Origin: Malachius bipustulatus
Taxonomy: Eukaryota; Arthropoda; Insecta; Coleoptera; Melyridae
Direction of reading: 5' to 3'
Assembly (NCBI GenBank): GCA_910589415.1
Contig: OU342637.1
Span: forward strand, 30,286,162-30,350,161
Length of the DNA stretch: 64,000 nucleotides
Shown piece by piece: positions 21,750 through 33,937 of the stretch. The notes under the pieces were generated by a model, which saw only the letters and a list, made by a program, of their open reading frames with translations, ran no database searches and was not told the DNA's origin. The first letter of the stretch is position 1, and each line of letters opens with the position of its first letter. The position numbers and the translations under genes are program-made.

Positions 21750-22110
21750 AATTTGTTTAAAACATTTTTTTAATTCAAAATATTAATAATTATCACTCTT
21801 CAAAGTTTCTTCCAAAGAGAATTAACTATGCTCCTTGATTGATGCAGAATAAATTGACGCAATGAAGCTGAATCAGTTCAATAATGACAAACAACAAAAA
21901 AAAAAAAAAAATCGGGGGTCCTAGCCTGATGACACCCACTATCAGTTACTTAATAATTATTAATTAATAAAAATTATATTCACCATTTGGCAGCTAACGG
22001 GTTCATCCGTGGCCACTTCGGTCTCGGTGTCGGCTGAAAAAAAAGAAGATTCCGGTTAGCATCTCTCAAACACCGACGCGATCCTCACATAAGTTATACA
22101 GAGTGAGTAT
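21750..22110 (-). pseudogene. Fragment of a DUF4780-type gene 5' region (intron plus one candidate exon)
   Basis: 21840-21930 and 22068-22090 match 38125-38225 upstream of the DUF4780-like gene (shared CAGAATAAATT, CAGTTCAATAATG and CGCGATCC). On the minus strand a 50-bp candidate exon (22033-21984) has a strong acceptor (TTTTTTTTCAG) and a GTGAAT donor and encodes an acidic peptide in one frame. The matching segment is deleted at 38.2 kb. I infer a broken relative of that gene rather than part of RPA12. Confidence 0.4.
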
Positions 22111-22205
22111 CGTGAGTTATTCACGGAAGAAAAGAATTGCAAAATTTAAGTTTTTTTCAATTAACTAAATGATCGATAAAAAATTTTTAAATCTGAGAGA
22201 CCTAT

Positions 22206-22354
22206 GCCCGTATTCACAAAGCAATTCGACCCTATATATGTCGAAATTAATTAAATGTATGAGATGGACATTATATACAGTTTGTTTGCATTAGAATGAG
22301 ATGGAGATAACTGATTACGTAATTATTTTGTAATTATCGTTTGTGAATACGGGC
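22206..22354. mobile_element. 149-bp MITE
   Basis: Perfect 15-bp terminal inverted repeats: GCCCGTATTCACAAA at the left and TTTGTGAATACGGGC at the right. No coding capacity. Confidence 0.75.
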
Positions 22355-22912
22355 GCTATAATAATACGAATACGATGGAAGCGTCTCGTTAAAAGAGGAA
22401 ATTTTTCTTTCCCCATTTAACCGAGTCTGTTTCTGTCTTTCTAAACCGTTCCCGGTATCCCAATACTGGCACCATGAAATAGCATCCGTTAAAAAGCACT
22501 AGATCAGGACCAATAGGAAGCTTTTCCTGCTAGAAAGAGAAAGTGATTTATCTATCTCTCTTCACTCGTAACCGATTCAAGTGCGATAAATAAATTCCCG
22601 CCGATTTCGATGTTTTCTTTGATTCATGCAAGTCGATTGAATTCTGAATTATTGAATTTTTTTTTTAATTTTAGGGATATGGAGGAATTTGAAACTTGGA
22701 GAGCTCAGGGAAACAGGGAACAGGGAAGTGGATTTTGCCTACACTAGAAGTATTGAACAGACCAACGGTGAAAAGTATATGTATTACAGTGTTGTAATCG
22801 CAGTGATTTAAAAGGTACCTATGTATTGACGTTGTTGAGATAAATATAAGTACAATAACAGTTATTATTGTAGGATTCAAAAGCAATTGCAACAAAAGAT
22901 CGATGAAAGCCG

Positions 22913-24710
22913 AGGGCAGTATTAAAATTTCAGACGCAGTGTGTCCATCGAGAATAGTAGCAAAAATAACTAAAAGTGGTAAGTGTGCAGCTGTTTTTTT
23001 AACTTATATTTGTTCTGTTGTTAATTAAGATAGTATTTTAATTTTTATTGGATCAGTCAATGTGAAATTCATTGAAACGCATGCGGGACATGAAGATGAA
23101 TTAAGAACGAAACGCCTTTTGAAAGAAGACCAAGAATTAATTGTCGATCAATTAAATGCGGGAGTTTCAACTGAGAGGATAATACAAGATGCAAGGAGAA
23201 TATCAAACAATCAATTGCAGCGACGTAATTTATTTACAAGGACAGATCTGAGATATACAATAAGAATTAATATATAAAATTCGATGTATAATAAGAAATA
23301 TCAACATCGATAAAAAGCGAGACTCAGATGATATGATAGCCACACTATTGAAAGTTGAAGAATGGAACAGAAATGGGAAGAACCATGTTTTTTATTCAAA
23401 AAAATTGGTAAGTAATTATATTGAGTATGCATGCATGTAGGTAATTTTTATCGTAGAAAGTTTTTTTTTGGTGGTGATATTAAATGTTTTCTAGGAGAAA
23501 GTCATCCTTTGTTAATGGATGAAGATTTTGCTGTAGGGTATATGAATGATATAATGGAGAAGAAACTAAAGAGCTTATTCAAGACGGTAATATGTGTGGA
23601 TGGTACTCATGGAACAAATCGACTTAATTTTGAATTAACAACAGTTTTGGTGAAGGACGAACAAAATATGGGTTTCCCGGTGGCATTTTTAATTTCTAAT
23701 AGAATGGATCAACTTGTTCAAGAAGTTTTTTTCAGGGCACTAAAAGAAAAAATAGGAGAAGATATTCAAGCTGATGTTCTGATGAGTGACGACGATCCAA
23801 AATACTACAATGCATGGAATTTGATAATGAATTATAAGAAAAAAACAAGAAGATTACTATGTACCTGGCATGTTATAAAAAACTGGAATATACAAGGGCG
23901 GTCTAAGCTGAAGCGGGAAGAAGATAAATTATCGATGAAGGAGGAAATGAGAAAAATATTGAAGGAAACCAAAGTTGAAAATTTTCTAGCTCTTAAAGAA
24001 AAATATTTAAACCATTTGAAAGAAGAAGGAGAGGTTGATTTTTTGAAATATTTAGAGAGGCAAGTTAACTGAATTTTATTATAAGAAAAACAAAAATATA
24101 AATTTTATATCATTTTGCCTTGATCATTCATAAATATATTTTTTCAGGTATTATTTTCAGAGTGACGAAAGAATTATGATGTGGGCGCATTGTTTTAGAG
24201 TCAATGTGGGAATCAACACAAACATGGCAATTGAAAGTTTAAATAAAGTATTGAATTGAAGCATAATAAAATGCAAGGAAATATAAATATTAGGTAGAGT
24301 TTTTCAATATAATATAATTATTTAATTTGGTATCACTAAAAACTACTAAGTACCTACTAATCAACATTTCAGAATTGAGAAATTGTTAGATTTATTAGAA
24401 GAACTTTGTGAATGAAAAAATGTGGAAAAGAATACTAAATGTGGAGAGGCCGAATTCAGATAATTATCAACATAAGGTGACAGTGAAAGCTCATTTCAAG
24501 GGAGAAAAGATGAAGCACGTTGAGCCAATTGACGTTGGTAAATTTCAGGTAAAGTCAACCAGTGGTGAGAAATTTTACACAATATCTTATAATGATTTAT
24601 GTGATGAGGATTGTAGAAATGTTTATTGTAATGAATGTAAAATATGCATTCATAGGTATCTCTGTGTCTACTGTGACTGTCCAGAGAGAACAGTTAAAAC
24701 TGCTTAAAAC
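22913..24710 (+). pseudogene. MULE transposase, intron-containing, frameshifted
   Basis: Exons inferred from splice sites and protein continuity: 22913-22978, 23057-23407, 23495-24059 (followed by a GC-AG intron, AG/GCAAGT), 24148-24293 and 24373-24710. The first two hold the N-terminal DNA-binding part (C-P-S-R-I, T-H-A-G-H). The third is the MULE DDE core: V-D-G-T-H-G-T-N, A-F-L-I-S-N-R, M-S-D-D and C-T-W-H-V-I-K-N-W. The last carries a degenerate SWIM-type zinc finger. Frames break near 23265-23300, at about 24255 (small insertion) and near 24410, and the SWIM region has a stop, so this copy should not make an active transposase. It would cut and paste the element in the nucleus. Confidence 0.88.
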
Positions 24711-25201
24711 ATACATGCAGTAGTTATGTATGAAAGGAGAAGCGAGTCTGTTTTAGGTCTATTGAATTCTGAGGAAGAGAAACTAATAGGGGATGAAGGT
24801 ATTTTGTGCATCCAAGAGAACCCACTGCAAGTAAAAGCCATTATCAAGAGGAAGTCACCCAATACATAGAGGAAACCAGCAAAAATCAAAAAGAAAAAAA
24901 AATCTGTTAGTTTGGAAAGAAACCAAGAGGTATTATATACAGATCTATATACAGAATAAACAAAAACGAAATACACTATGAAAACATTTCAGATTACTAT
25001 TGAAGAAGTGAGCAATTTTGTCAAGACGCGTTGGATGAGGATTCACTTGGAAAATTTCAAGAAATGTTCAGGACGTTCAAGAAAACTTTGGAAGCAAAAA
25101 ATGTTCATCATACCAGCAAGAAAAGAAAAGTAGAGAAACAAACTTATTATCCGAAGAAAAATTAAATTGTTTTGTTAAAACGCTTAAAAAAATAATATGT
25201 A

Positions 25202-26100
25202 TACCGTGTGACAAGTTTCAAAGCAGAGCATAGGCGAATAGCAAGGGAAATCACATATTTGTAGTTTATTTCTCACCACTTTTATCTACAAGAACGGTAA
25301 TGGTGTCTATCGAAAGAGAATTGTTTTCTGAGCATGCCGATACCAAATACTTAATAATTAACAGTTTTTTAATCATGACAGAATAACTTGAACATTTTCA
25401 AAATTAAAAGTGTGAGCGGCCATGACATGTCTAATTCGAATAATTTTGTGCCAAAACAAACATTTTTAATTATTATTAATACACGTTTTCCTGAAAAGAT
25501 TGCCAATGAATAATAATAATAATAATAATAGCTATTCTAATTTGGGACGCGTGTTTATCGCTGTGGTACTATTAATAATTGGCCGGCCATTTAGCACCTT
25601 TTGTTGTGACTTTTTTTGGGATCTTGAGGTTACCCTAATTAAATAAAATTTACAGAGCTCGTTGTTGCCGAATGTGCACTCGTTAATAAACCAACAACTC
25701 GGACAAGTTCGAAGGGCATTTTTTAATAGAGTGGGATATTGTTTACATCAAAATGGAGGACTATTTGAATATTTGTTGTAGGTAGTTATTGTTTTTGTTC
25801 AATTATTTTACGTGTTTATTTTTTATAGTCAATTTTTGGTAAAACAAAATGATGGTAAATCGGATTTTCGTAATTTTTTAATGATGTTCAATCAGAATTA
25901 AAATAAATTAAATAATTGAAAATATTTGCATTGACAGTGAAAAAGTTATCCGAATTTAGCATGTCATATGACTATCTTTTAATTTTGAAAATATTTAAAA
26001 TATTCTGTCATGATAGAAAACTGTGAATTAGTAGGTATTTTGGTATCAACATGTTCAGAAAATAATTCTCTTTTTCTGCTTTGGAACTTGTCACTCGGTA
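25202..26100. mobile_element. Palindromic MITE (899 bp) nested in the MULE
   Basis: Ends TACCG...CGGTA with inverted arms of about 130-220 bp (25202-25425 against 25965-26100; the left arm has extra bases). A 4-bp duplication TGTA flanks it (25198-25201 and 26101-26104). An (AAT)n microsatellite lies in the loop at 25507-25530. No protein. Confidence 0.75.
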
Positions 26101-26935
26101 TGTAAAATAAATATTTAAATAAATAAATAATGTCTTTATATTTCGATCAGTTTTAATTAAGTTTTTATAATATCTATATAAATGTTATATGAATAAATGA
26201 ACGACATAAATTTTATATTCAAGTCTTTATTTTCATATCTGTAAACAGAAAATAGTGTAAAATTTTTGAATTCGATGTACAATTATTATTATTAACTAAT
26301 ATTATTATTATTATTTATAATATGCTATACAAACCAAACCCTGTTCAGCAGTGTATTCCAAAATTGTCAATATTTAAAAAGTTATATTTAATAGTAATTG
26401 TAATTTTTCCCCTACAAAAATTATTTATGTAAGTATGTAATAAATTCAATAACAAAGTAGGTATGTTCATTTTTCGAGTTTATAATAAAAAAAAACATGT
26501 AAGTATAGATATTATTATTATTATGTTGTTTTTGGTTTTTAGTCCAGAGAAAATAATTATATTTTGTTATTACATATTATAAATACCTAGTTAACATAAA
26601 GTAATATTCGTAATAAATGTGTAGTCCCCAACTGCATAGGTACGTAGGTATTAGCTATCCTATCAAAGAAAATTACATTTTTACACAGTGGTAGAGATAA
26701 ACTATATATTTTTAAACTTGCCGCTCTTTTCTAAATCATCTCATGCGAGAGATAGATAGACAGCATCTCTCTTTCTAGCAGGAGAAGCTTCCTATTGGCC
26801 CTGACCTAGTGCTTTTCAACGGATGCTCCATGAAATTTACATAGTAGCCATAACTCTGTATATTAAAAATATAAAGGTCCAGTTGCACCAACGTAATTAG
26901 AAATCTTTCAGATATAATTAACAATTTTAAATTGA

Positions 26936-28779
26936 AAATTTTGAAAATATTTTCACATGTAATACCACTAGAGGTCAAATTATTTCGAGCTCACGAATAT
27001 TTTGGAAATTACCGCGAGCCGAAGGCGAGGGATAATTTTCTTAAAATACTCGTGAGCGAGAACAAAATTTCCTGGTATAATTTGATTTCGAGTGGTATTT
27101 GGAAAGAAAATTTCACAACAAAATTAGTTTTGAATAGAAAAATTACAATTTAATTGTTAAATAAAAATATGACATGGCGGCGTAACATAATCACGATGAC
27201 AACGCGAAACTGACGTTTAATAACTGCGCCGCCATTATTAGCGCTGTCAAACACAAATTTTAGTTTCTAAACTTCACCAGCCGAGTGTGGTTTTTGATAA
27301 TGATAAGTCGACAATTGCGATATAATAGTAATTATGATTAGTATTGATTAGATGCAATTCTTTCCAAAGCGCAAGGATTTGCTCAGTAGATGGATTCTAC
27401 CAACAAAAAGTGCCATACAATATACAATTAATTATAAAGATAAAGTGGTCGAACTCCCATGAATTCGCCGGGAGTTAATCCGAAAAATTATGTAGGTATG
27501 TATGTACCTACCTATTTCAAATAGAATAATTACTAAATTCGGTAAATTAGGTTTCTTCAGATCATTTTTTCGATAGTGAATCCGTGATTTCATACGTGGT
27601 AATACGCGAAAACATCACTTTAATATTAAATTATAATAGAAACTTTAACAAAACGCATTGGTTGATTAATATTAATAACAGCAACAGTCAACAGTTGACA
27701 TTTATAAAGATCCGGTTTGTCACTATTAAACGTCAAAAAAATTTCCACTATAATACTCTCCAGCTTACCCCTGCAGGAGAAAATTTCCGATATAATACAC
27801 AAATAACCATGGCAACGGTAAGCAATGCTCGATCTTTATTGGCTGAAAATTGATGGCGTGAAATTTTCACATGTAATACCACTAGAGGTCAAATTATTTC
27901 CGGAAATTTTTTCGAGCTCACGAATATTTTGAAAATTATCGCGAGCCGAAGGCGAGGGATAATTTTCTTAAAATATTCGTAAGCGAGAACAAAATTTCCT
28001 GGTATAATTTGATTTCGAGTGGTATTTGGAAAGAAAATTTCACAACAAAATTAGTTTTGAATAGAAAAATTACAATTTAATTGTTAAATAAAAATATGCC
28101 ATGGCGCGTAACATAATCACGTGACAACGCCAAACTGACGGTTTAATAACTGCGCCGCCATTATTAGCGCTGTCAAACACAAATTTTAGTTCCTAAACTT
28201 CACCAGCCGAGTGTGGTTTTTGATAATGATAACTCGACAATTGGTATAATAGTAATTATGATTAGTATTGATTAGATGCCATTCTTTCCAAAGCGCAAGG
28301 ATTTGCTCAGCAGATGGATTCTGCCAACAAAAAGTGCCATACAATTAATTATAAAGATAAAGTGGTCGAACCCCCATGAATTCGCCGTGAGTTAATCCGA
28401 AAAATTATGTAAGTAAGTACCTACCTATTTCACATAGAATTACTAAATTAGGTAAATTAGGTTTCTTCAGATCATTTTTTCGATAGTGAATTCGTGATTT
28501 CATACGTGGTAATATGCGAAAACATCACTTTAATATTAAATTATAATAGAAACTTTAACAAAACGCATTGGTTGATTAATATTAATAACAGCAACAGTCA
28601 ACAGTTGACGTTTATAAAGTTCCTAGTTGTCACTTTTAAACGTCAAAAAATTTCCACTATAATACTCTCCAGCTTACCCCTGGAGGAGAAAATTTCCGAT
28701 ATAATACACAAATAACCATGGCAACGGTAAGCAATGCTCGTACTTTATTGGCTGAAAATTGATGGCGTGAAATTTTCAA
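26936..28779. repeat. Tandem duplication, two units of about 920 bp
   Basis: Each unit starts TTTTCACATGTAATACCACT and ends with GGCTGAAAATTGATGGCGTG. Within each unit CGAGCCGAAGGCGAGGGAT sits at the centre of a fold-back, with TACCACT and AGTGGTA bounding it. The copies differ by scattered substitutions and short indels. Confidence 0.85.
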
Positions 28780-28873
28780 TGATATTTTATTTTTTTATGA
28801 GAGAACAGAATTTACTTTCAGCAATATCAGGATAATATTTTGAAAATAATAATTCAGGGAGGCATTTTAAAAA

Positions 28874-29820
28874 CACCATATTATAACCCTTCTCTATATT
28901 GCTATCTCCTAACGCTAACAGATACAGGGTGTTAAACAAGTCCAAAGAAGCCCAATTTTGTGGCCATCTCGAATCAGCCAAGACATATAAAATATCTGTG
29001 ACCGTTCCTGAAATATCCTGAAAAAACTGAAAAATCGAGATTTCTAATTTTTGCCATATCTTTCTTATAATTGGAAATTACTAAATAATTTTTTGTGGGC
29101 TTACAGAAATCGTCAAGAGCTACCCATCTGCCAGTATAAAAATTTTCAAGGCCGACTAGTTCCAAGAGTTTTCAGTCAACTTTCGTTTTTCTTATGGCCG
29201 CCATATTATTTTTTTATGTCGTTCGGTATGAAAAAAATAATGAAATCCAAAAATTGTTGAACATCAAAAAATAAATTAAATTTTTTTTTTATTCTTCTTT
29301 TTTCTTTACAAAAAATACAACTTTTTAGACCAAATTTCATATATAAATAAAAAAAACATAAGGCAAGCACTGTTTCGGCGTATTTGAACAATTTTGACGT
29401 ATTTCGATGATTTTTTTAGGGTTTTCTTTGAAAAAAGAAAAATAAAAATTTTGATTTTTTTTTAAGTTCAAGAATTTTTGGTTGTCATTATTTTTTTCCA
29501 TAAGAACAACAAAAGGTGACTAAGAAAACTCTAGGATCCAGTCGACCTTGAAAATTTTTGAAACGTCAGATGAGTAGCTCCTGCCGATTTATGTTAGCCT
29601 ACAAATTTTTTTTTATTAATCTCCAATAATAAAAAAGATATGGCAAAAATAAGAAATCTCGATGTTTCAGTTTTTTCACGATGTTTCAGGAACGGTCTTT
29701 TCTTTTGTATATTTTGACGGATTCGAGATGGCCACAACATTGCGCTTCTTTGGACTCTTTTACCGATCCTGTATTTGTTAGCGTTTAGGAGATAGCCACA
29801 TAGAGAAGGATATATGGTGC
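28874..29820. repeat. Long palindrome, arms about 340 bp
   Basis: Arms 28874-29215 and 29485-29820 are imperfect inverted copies: CACCATAT at both ends, and GAGATGGCCAC against GTGGCCATCTC inside. The AT-rich loop holds A/T tracts. A fold-back MITE with no protein. Confidence 0.75.
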
Positions 29821-29866
29821 CTGTATATGAAAGATTTTTAATTACGTTCGTGCAACCGGGCAAAAT

Positions 29867-30300
29867 TTTTTTTTATGAAAAAAAATTGATAACAATTTGA
29901 ATAATGCAGAGGACCACACAGCTAAACAAAAATTATTACCTTTTTTTAATTAATGAACACTTAATAAAAAAAAATTGTTCTAGCTAGATGAGCTAGAAAA
30001 TTAAAAGTATGTTTTTTAACATAAAAGTATAGAATAATTAAAGTATAGAAAAGGAAAAAAACACAAATTTTTAAAATGACATATTATCGCGAAATGTTTA
30101 CAAAAACGGCGTCAAAAATTTATCTTCTTATTTACTATAATAAAAAATCACGTGCGCCTACTCATGTGCATGTCATTTGGCATCATTTTCAATACAATTA
30201 AAACAATAAGAAAAATCGAAAAGCCACCCATTAATTATTACATTTGATGGCTATAATATCGGACAACTCATTTCAAAATGGCGTGTACCTATATTTGATT
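29867..30300. other. AT-rich interval, nothing recognised
   Basis: No open frame with a domain, no repeat structure I could delimit. Confidence 0.4.
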
Positions 30301-30302
30301 AT

Positions 30303-30801
30303 TAAATGTTCTTCTTCGTTTTGGGTTTTAGGTTCCTGATATTAAAGTATTATTTTTCAAAAATATTTTTATAAAAATTAAACGTTTCGGGACCGATTTG
30401 GTCTCTTGTTCACTCATAAATTGTAAAAAATATGTAAAAACTTAAAAATACTTTTAAAAATCATAATTATTATAGTAAAATGTCGTAAATGGTGTGTTTT
30501 TTTAAATTTTAATTTTAGAAAAAATATAAATTAATTTTGATCTTGATTTTGACTTTTTATGTGTCTGCTTATGTTTATTATATTTCATTGTTTATTGTGT
30601 CTGTTACGTGTATTTTATTGTATGATAATATAAAATATGATTTTTTAAAAGTATTTTTAAGTTTTTGCATATTATTTACAATTTATGAGTGAACAAGAGA
30701 CCAATCGGTCCCGAAACGTTTCATTTTTATAAAAATATTTTTGAAAAATAATACTTTAATATCAGGAGCCTAAAACCCAAAACGAAGAAGAACATATTTA
30801 A
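30303..30801. mobile_element. Palindromic MITE with hammerhead-like motif
   Basis: Inverted arms of about 165 bp (30303-30475 and 30640-30801) around an AT-rich loop. Each arm contains the segment AAGAGACC-(4-5 nt)-GGTCCCGAAACG (minus strand about 30388-30415, plus strand about 30695-30722), a stem followed by CGAAAC. No coding capacity. Confidence 0.75.
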
Positions 30802-33794
30802 CAACTAAGAAGCAAGGTTCAATAAAAATAATCAAATATATTTGATTAGAAATCTACCATTTCCCGCATTTTTTTCTCAAAATTCAGGTATAAAGAGACT
30901 TTTAATAGACTACTCTTTAAATGAGAAATTGTTTGAAAAAATGGTTTAGAATTAACATTTAGGCAGGCCTCTATATCCAAATTGTTCATTTAAAAAAATA
31001 TTATTTGAACAATCCAAGAATTTTATTTAAATAACTACTAAATTATTCAAAATTATAATTGGCTCACGATTTCGAGATTTGGTTTCGAGGCCCAAATTTT
31101 GATCCTTAACGACAAAAAAAAAACAATTGTGTCATATTTTCTGCAAAAAAGGAAATTCACTCCACGTAAAAAGTTTTTTGAAAACTTTCAAAGCATAAAA
31201 ATGTCACGTCGTTAGCTTTCAACAATTTTTTCATTTTTCAACAATAAAAACGAAATGGCTGAAATAAGAAATTTCACGTATACCTACGTACAAACAACGT
31301 ATAAAAAAATATAACTCTCGCGCATATTTACCAAACTAAATAACAGAAAACATAAACAATTAAATAAAAAATTAAGCAACCTTTTATTAAGTGATAGCAG
31401 TTATTGTCTCTATGCCCCGATATTTCTTTCTTTTTTTTCGATTTTGATACATTTACAATCGCATTTACATTAAGAGAAAATGGCAAATAGAAAATAAATG
31501 GTAAAAAATGAAGTGTATGCAAATACTACTTAAAACTATATTATAGCCTGCATGCACTGTCATACCCACCCACACTGTCAAAAGTATTATAAAAAAGTGA
31601 TTACATCGCAATTACGGTAATGGGAAAGTAATTTATAAAAAAGAATTCACCATTTGGCAATGTGGGACGCCAAAGGAAGACTGAATAAGGGCCGAAAGCC
31701 AAAACGTGCTCCGGTGATGACGTCATAATTATTTTGTAGCTATACCTGCGAGCGGAACTAGGTACCTAATCCTTCAGATAAAATATTATAACATTATTAT
31801 TGAATTGACTCGTGTAAAATAAAATAAAACGAAATTGGATATTCCCTCCGGCTGCAATAATTAGGGCGATTACTGTTTTCAAATCGTGCAATGATGAATT
31901 GGTAAAAAAATTAAAAGAAGAATGTCCGCTTTATCAGTTATTATAAAAGCGAAAAGTAAAATAAGCGCAACGTGCACATTTCAAGTTCGTTAATAATTAA
32001 TAAGATCAACACAAAACATAAAAAATAAAATAAAACAAAATGAATTTAATAAAAGACTCACCTCTTCCGTTACTACACATCGTGCTATTAGAACTATTGA
32101 CTTTTTGGAATGAAACAAAACTTCCGCTTTGGCTGGTATTGCTGGAAACGCGAAACGCTCTCGATGGAAGTCTGGAACGAAATGGACGAGTGGAAGTGGA
32201 GAGAGAAAAAGCAGAAAGTTGAAGATGAGCTTCAAAAATTGTAGCCAGGCAGGTACAAAGTTCTCAGAAAGCATTAAGGGCTTAGTATTGGAACATTGTT
32301 GCCAGTTTGATACTTTTCATATTTTATTTTCACTAATATTGATCGACGTGCAGCCAAATCATCGAGGTAGTTATGGAACGGAAAACGAAATTTGTTTCTT
32401 ATTAAATTAAATATCCCTCTCTGCCAATAGAATAAAATCATTAAAATCGATATTATTTAATAAAATAAAAACGTGCCCTTCTGTAAAAGATCCATAAATA
32501 TGGCAACGTTGTCTACATAACGGTTCTTAGTATAAGTTGAATAGTAGGCAACACATTACAATCCCATTAGGTATAGAGAGAAAGAGAGAAGACGATATGA
32601 CTTACCACCACCGTTCACCCTGATCAGTTTGGTATCCAGTAGCGTATCATTTTCACTAATTGCATAGGGACGGGGGTTATTGGAACAATTATTATTTTAA
32701 TTTCGTCTTCTTAAACACAGAAAATAATATTTTTGTATTTTTTTTTTACTTTGAACACGTCAAACTGATAAATAAATAAATTTTGTGGGAAAAAATAGTT
32801 GAATTTGTCTTTTTTAGGTTTTCAATTATTGGGACCAACGTGAATTAGAAGTAAATTTTACGTAATTTAGGATTATTATTTTGGTAAAATTTTTGATCTA
32901 ATTCACGTCGAATTGAGGTAAATTTGATAAAAAATGCAACTTGGGTTTGATTGGCGAAATATCTCACAAATAATTTGAGAAAATCGCCGTGAAGGGAAAA
33001 ACTACTTTGTTGAAGAAACTTCGAAACTGAATCAAGGCCACGCTGTCTCGAAAATTCAGGCTAGATTTGGAAAATGATCGTTATCGAACCGAATTGTGCA
33101 AAACCGTAGGTACATCTATTACAAAAAAAAATAAAACCTTCTTATTAAAATAAGTAATTGAACTGAACACACTGTATACAAAATATATTTTCAAGCACCA
33201 GCAGTATGCTTGGAGTAATTATTAAATTATTTCTTAAAAAATTTCGCCCTATCTACCCTTTAAATAAGATCTAGACCGTGCGCCACTGTCAGGGCCGGAA
33301 TTGCGGCGGCTCAACAAACGTCGTCCTATTTTCCAAGAAATTACTATTTGCCTTCAAATTTGAAACGGATTACCACCGCCGTCATAGGAGGTATGGGCCG
33401 CGATTACCAATTATTGTGATTTTGAAACAAATGAAACTTCAGCACTTCCGTTTTGTTATTGCTTTGGACTCGAAAAAATTTTCTCGATGAAATGGAAAAA
33501 GTTAAAACAATTCCAATGTTCTTTTTTGAAGACGGAAAAAATTCCACTGCAGATTTTACCTTTTTGACTTCAATAGAAACAATTAACATTAATAACATCA
33601 AAATTTCGACCTGCCCTTAATTTTGACTAGTTCAAATGCCATTTTGACTGCACAATTTTGAAATAAAATCACGAAAAAACTCTTTTGATCACATTGACAG
33701 AGGAATATAGTCGATTGGTTATGGTGATGGATAAAGAAAAATAATAATAATAGACAATAATTATAATTATGATTTATTATTATAATCGGATAAA
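30802..33794. other. Interval with candidate small exons only
   Basis: No long frame or known domain. On the minus strand several good donors are seen: GTAAGT after GGTGGTG at about 32605, GTGAGT after CGGAAGAG at about 32062, and CAAATG/GTGAAT at about 31650, which resembles the donor at 21984. 32100-32200 also resembles 38240-38330 (shared GAAACGCTCTCG). These may be remnants of 5' exons of the DUF4780-type family; evidence is weak. Confidence 0.25.
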
Positions 33795-33937
33795 TTAATA
33801 TTAGTTTAGTTTAGTTTAGTTTAGTTTAGTTTACACTGTATAACGGGACAAGCCCAAAAAAAATACAGGAAAAATAACAGCATGAAATATAAAATATAAC
33901 ATAGTTAACAAATACCAAACGGAATGCATAGTGAGCA

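Larger units (their letters stand above)
22481..26827 (+). mobile_element. MULE DNA transposon (Mutator-like, arthropod type), 4,347 bp
   Basis: Terminal inverted repeats of about 90 bp (AGCATCCGTTAAAAAGCAC at 22481; ...AACGGATGCT ending 26827). A perfect 9-bp target duplication CCATGAAAT is at 22472-22480 and 26828-26836. The size of the duplication and the transposase inside agree with the Mutator superfamily. The right half is non-coding and hosts a nested palindromic MITE. Confidence 0.93.
26879..29866. mobile_element. Composite inverted-repeat element (about 3 kb)
   Basis: Outer ends are inverted copies of about 35 bp (CCAGTTGCACCAACGTAATT near 26881; its complement at 29838-29862). Inside are a tandem duplication (26936-27858, 27859-28779) and then a palindrome (28874-29820). 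No transposase. Open frames here (for example at 27584 and 28494) are the same non-coding repeat twice. Confidence 0.6.

Noticed and set aside
27584..28715. Two similar frames of 89 and 73 residues
   Set aside because: They are the same part of a tandemly duplicated non-coding repeat and diverge by frameshift.
31990..32274. 94-residue minus-strand frame
   Set aside because: Hydrophobic by AT-rich composition, runs through a probable splice donor, and has no recognisable domain.
33801..33833. Telomere-like repeat (TTTAG)n
   Set aside because: The unit is five bases, not TTAGG, only about six copies, and placed at the 3' end of a LINE, so it is the LINE tail.
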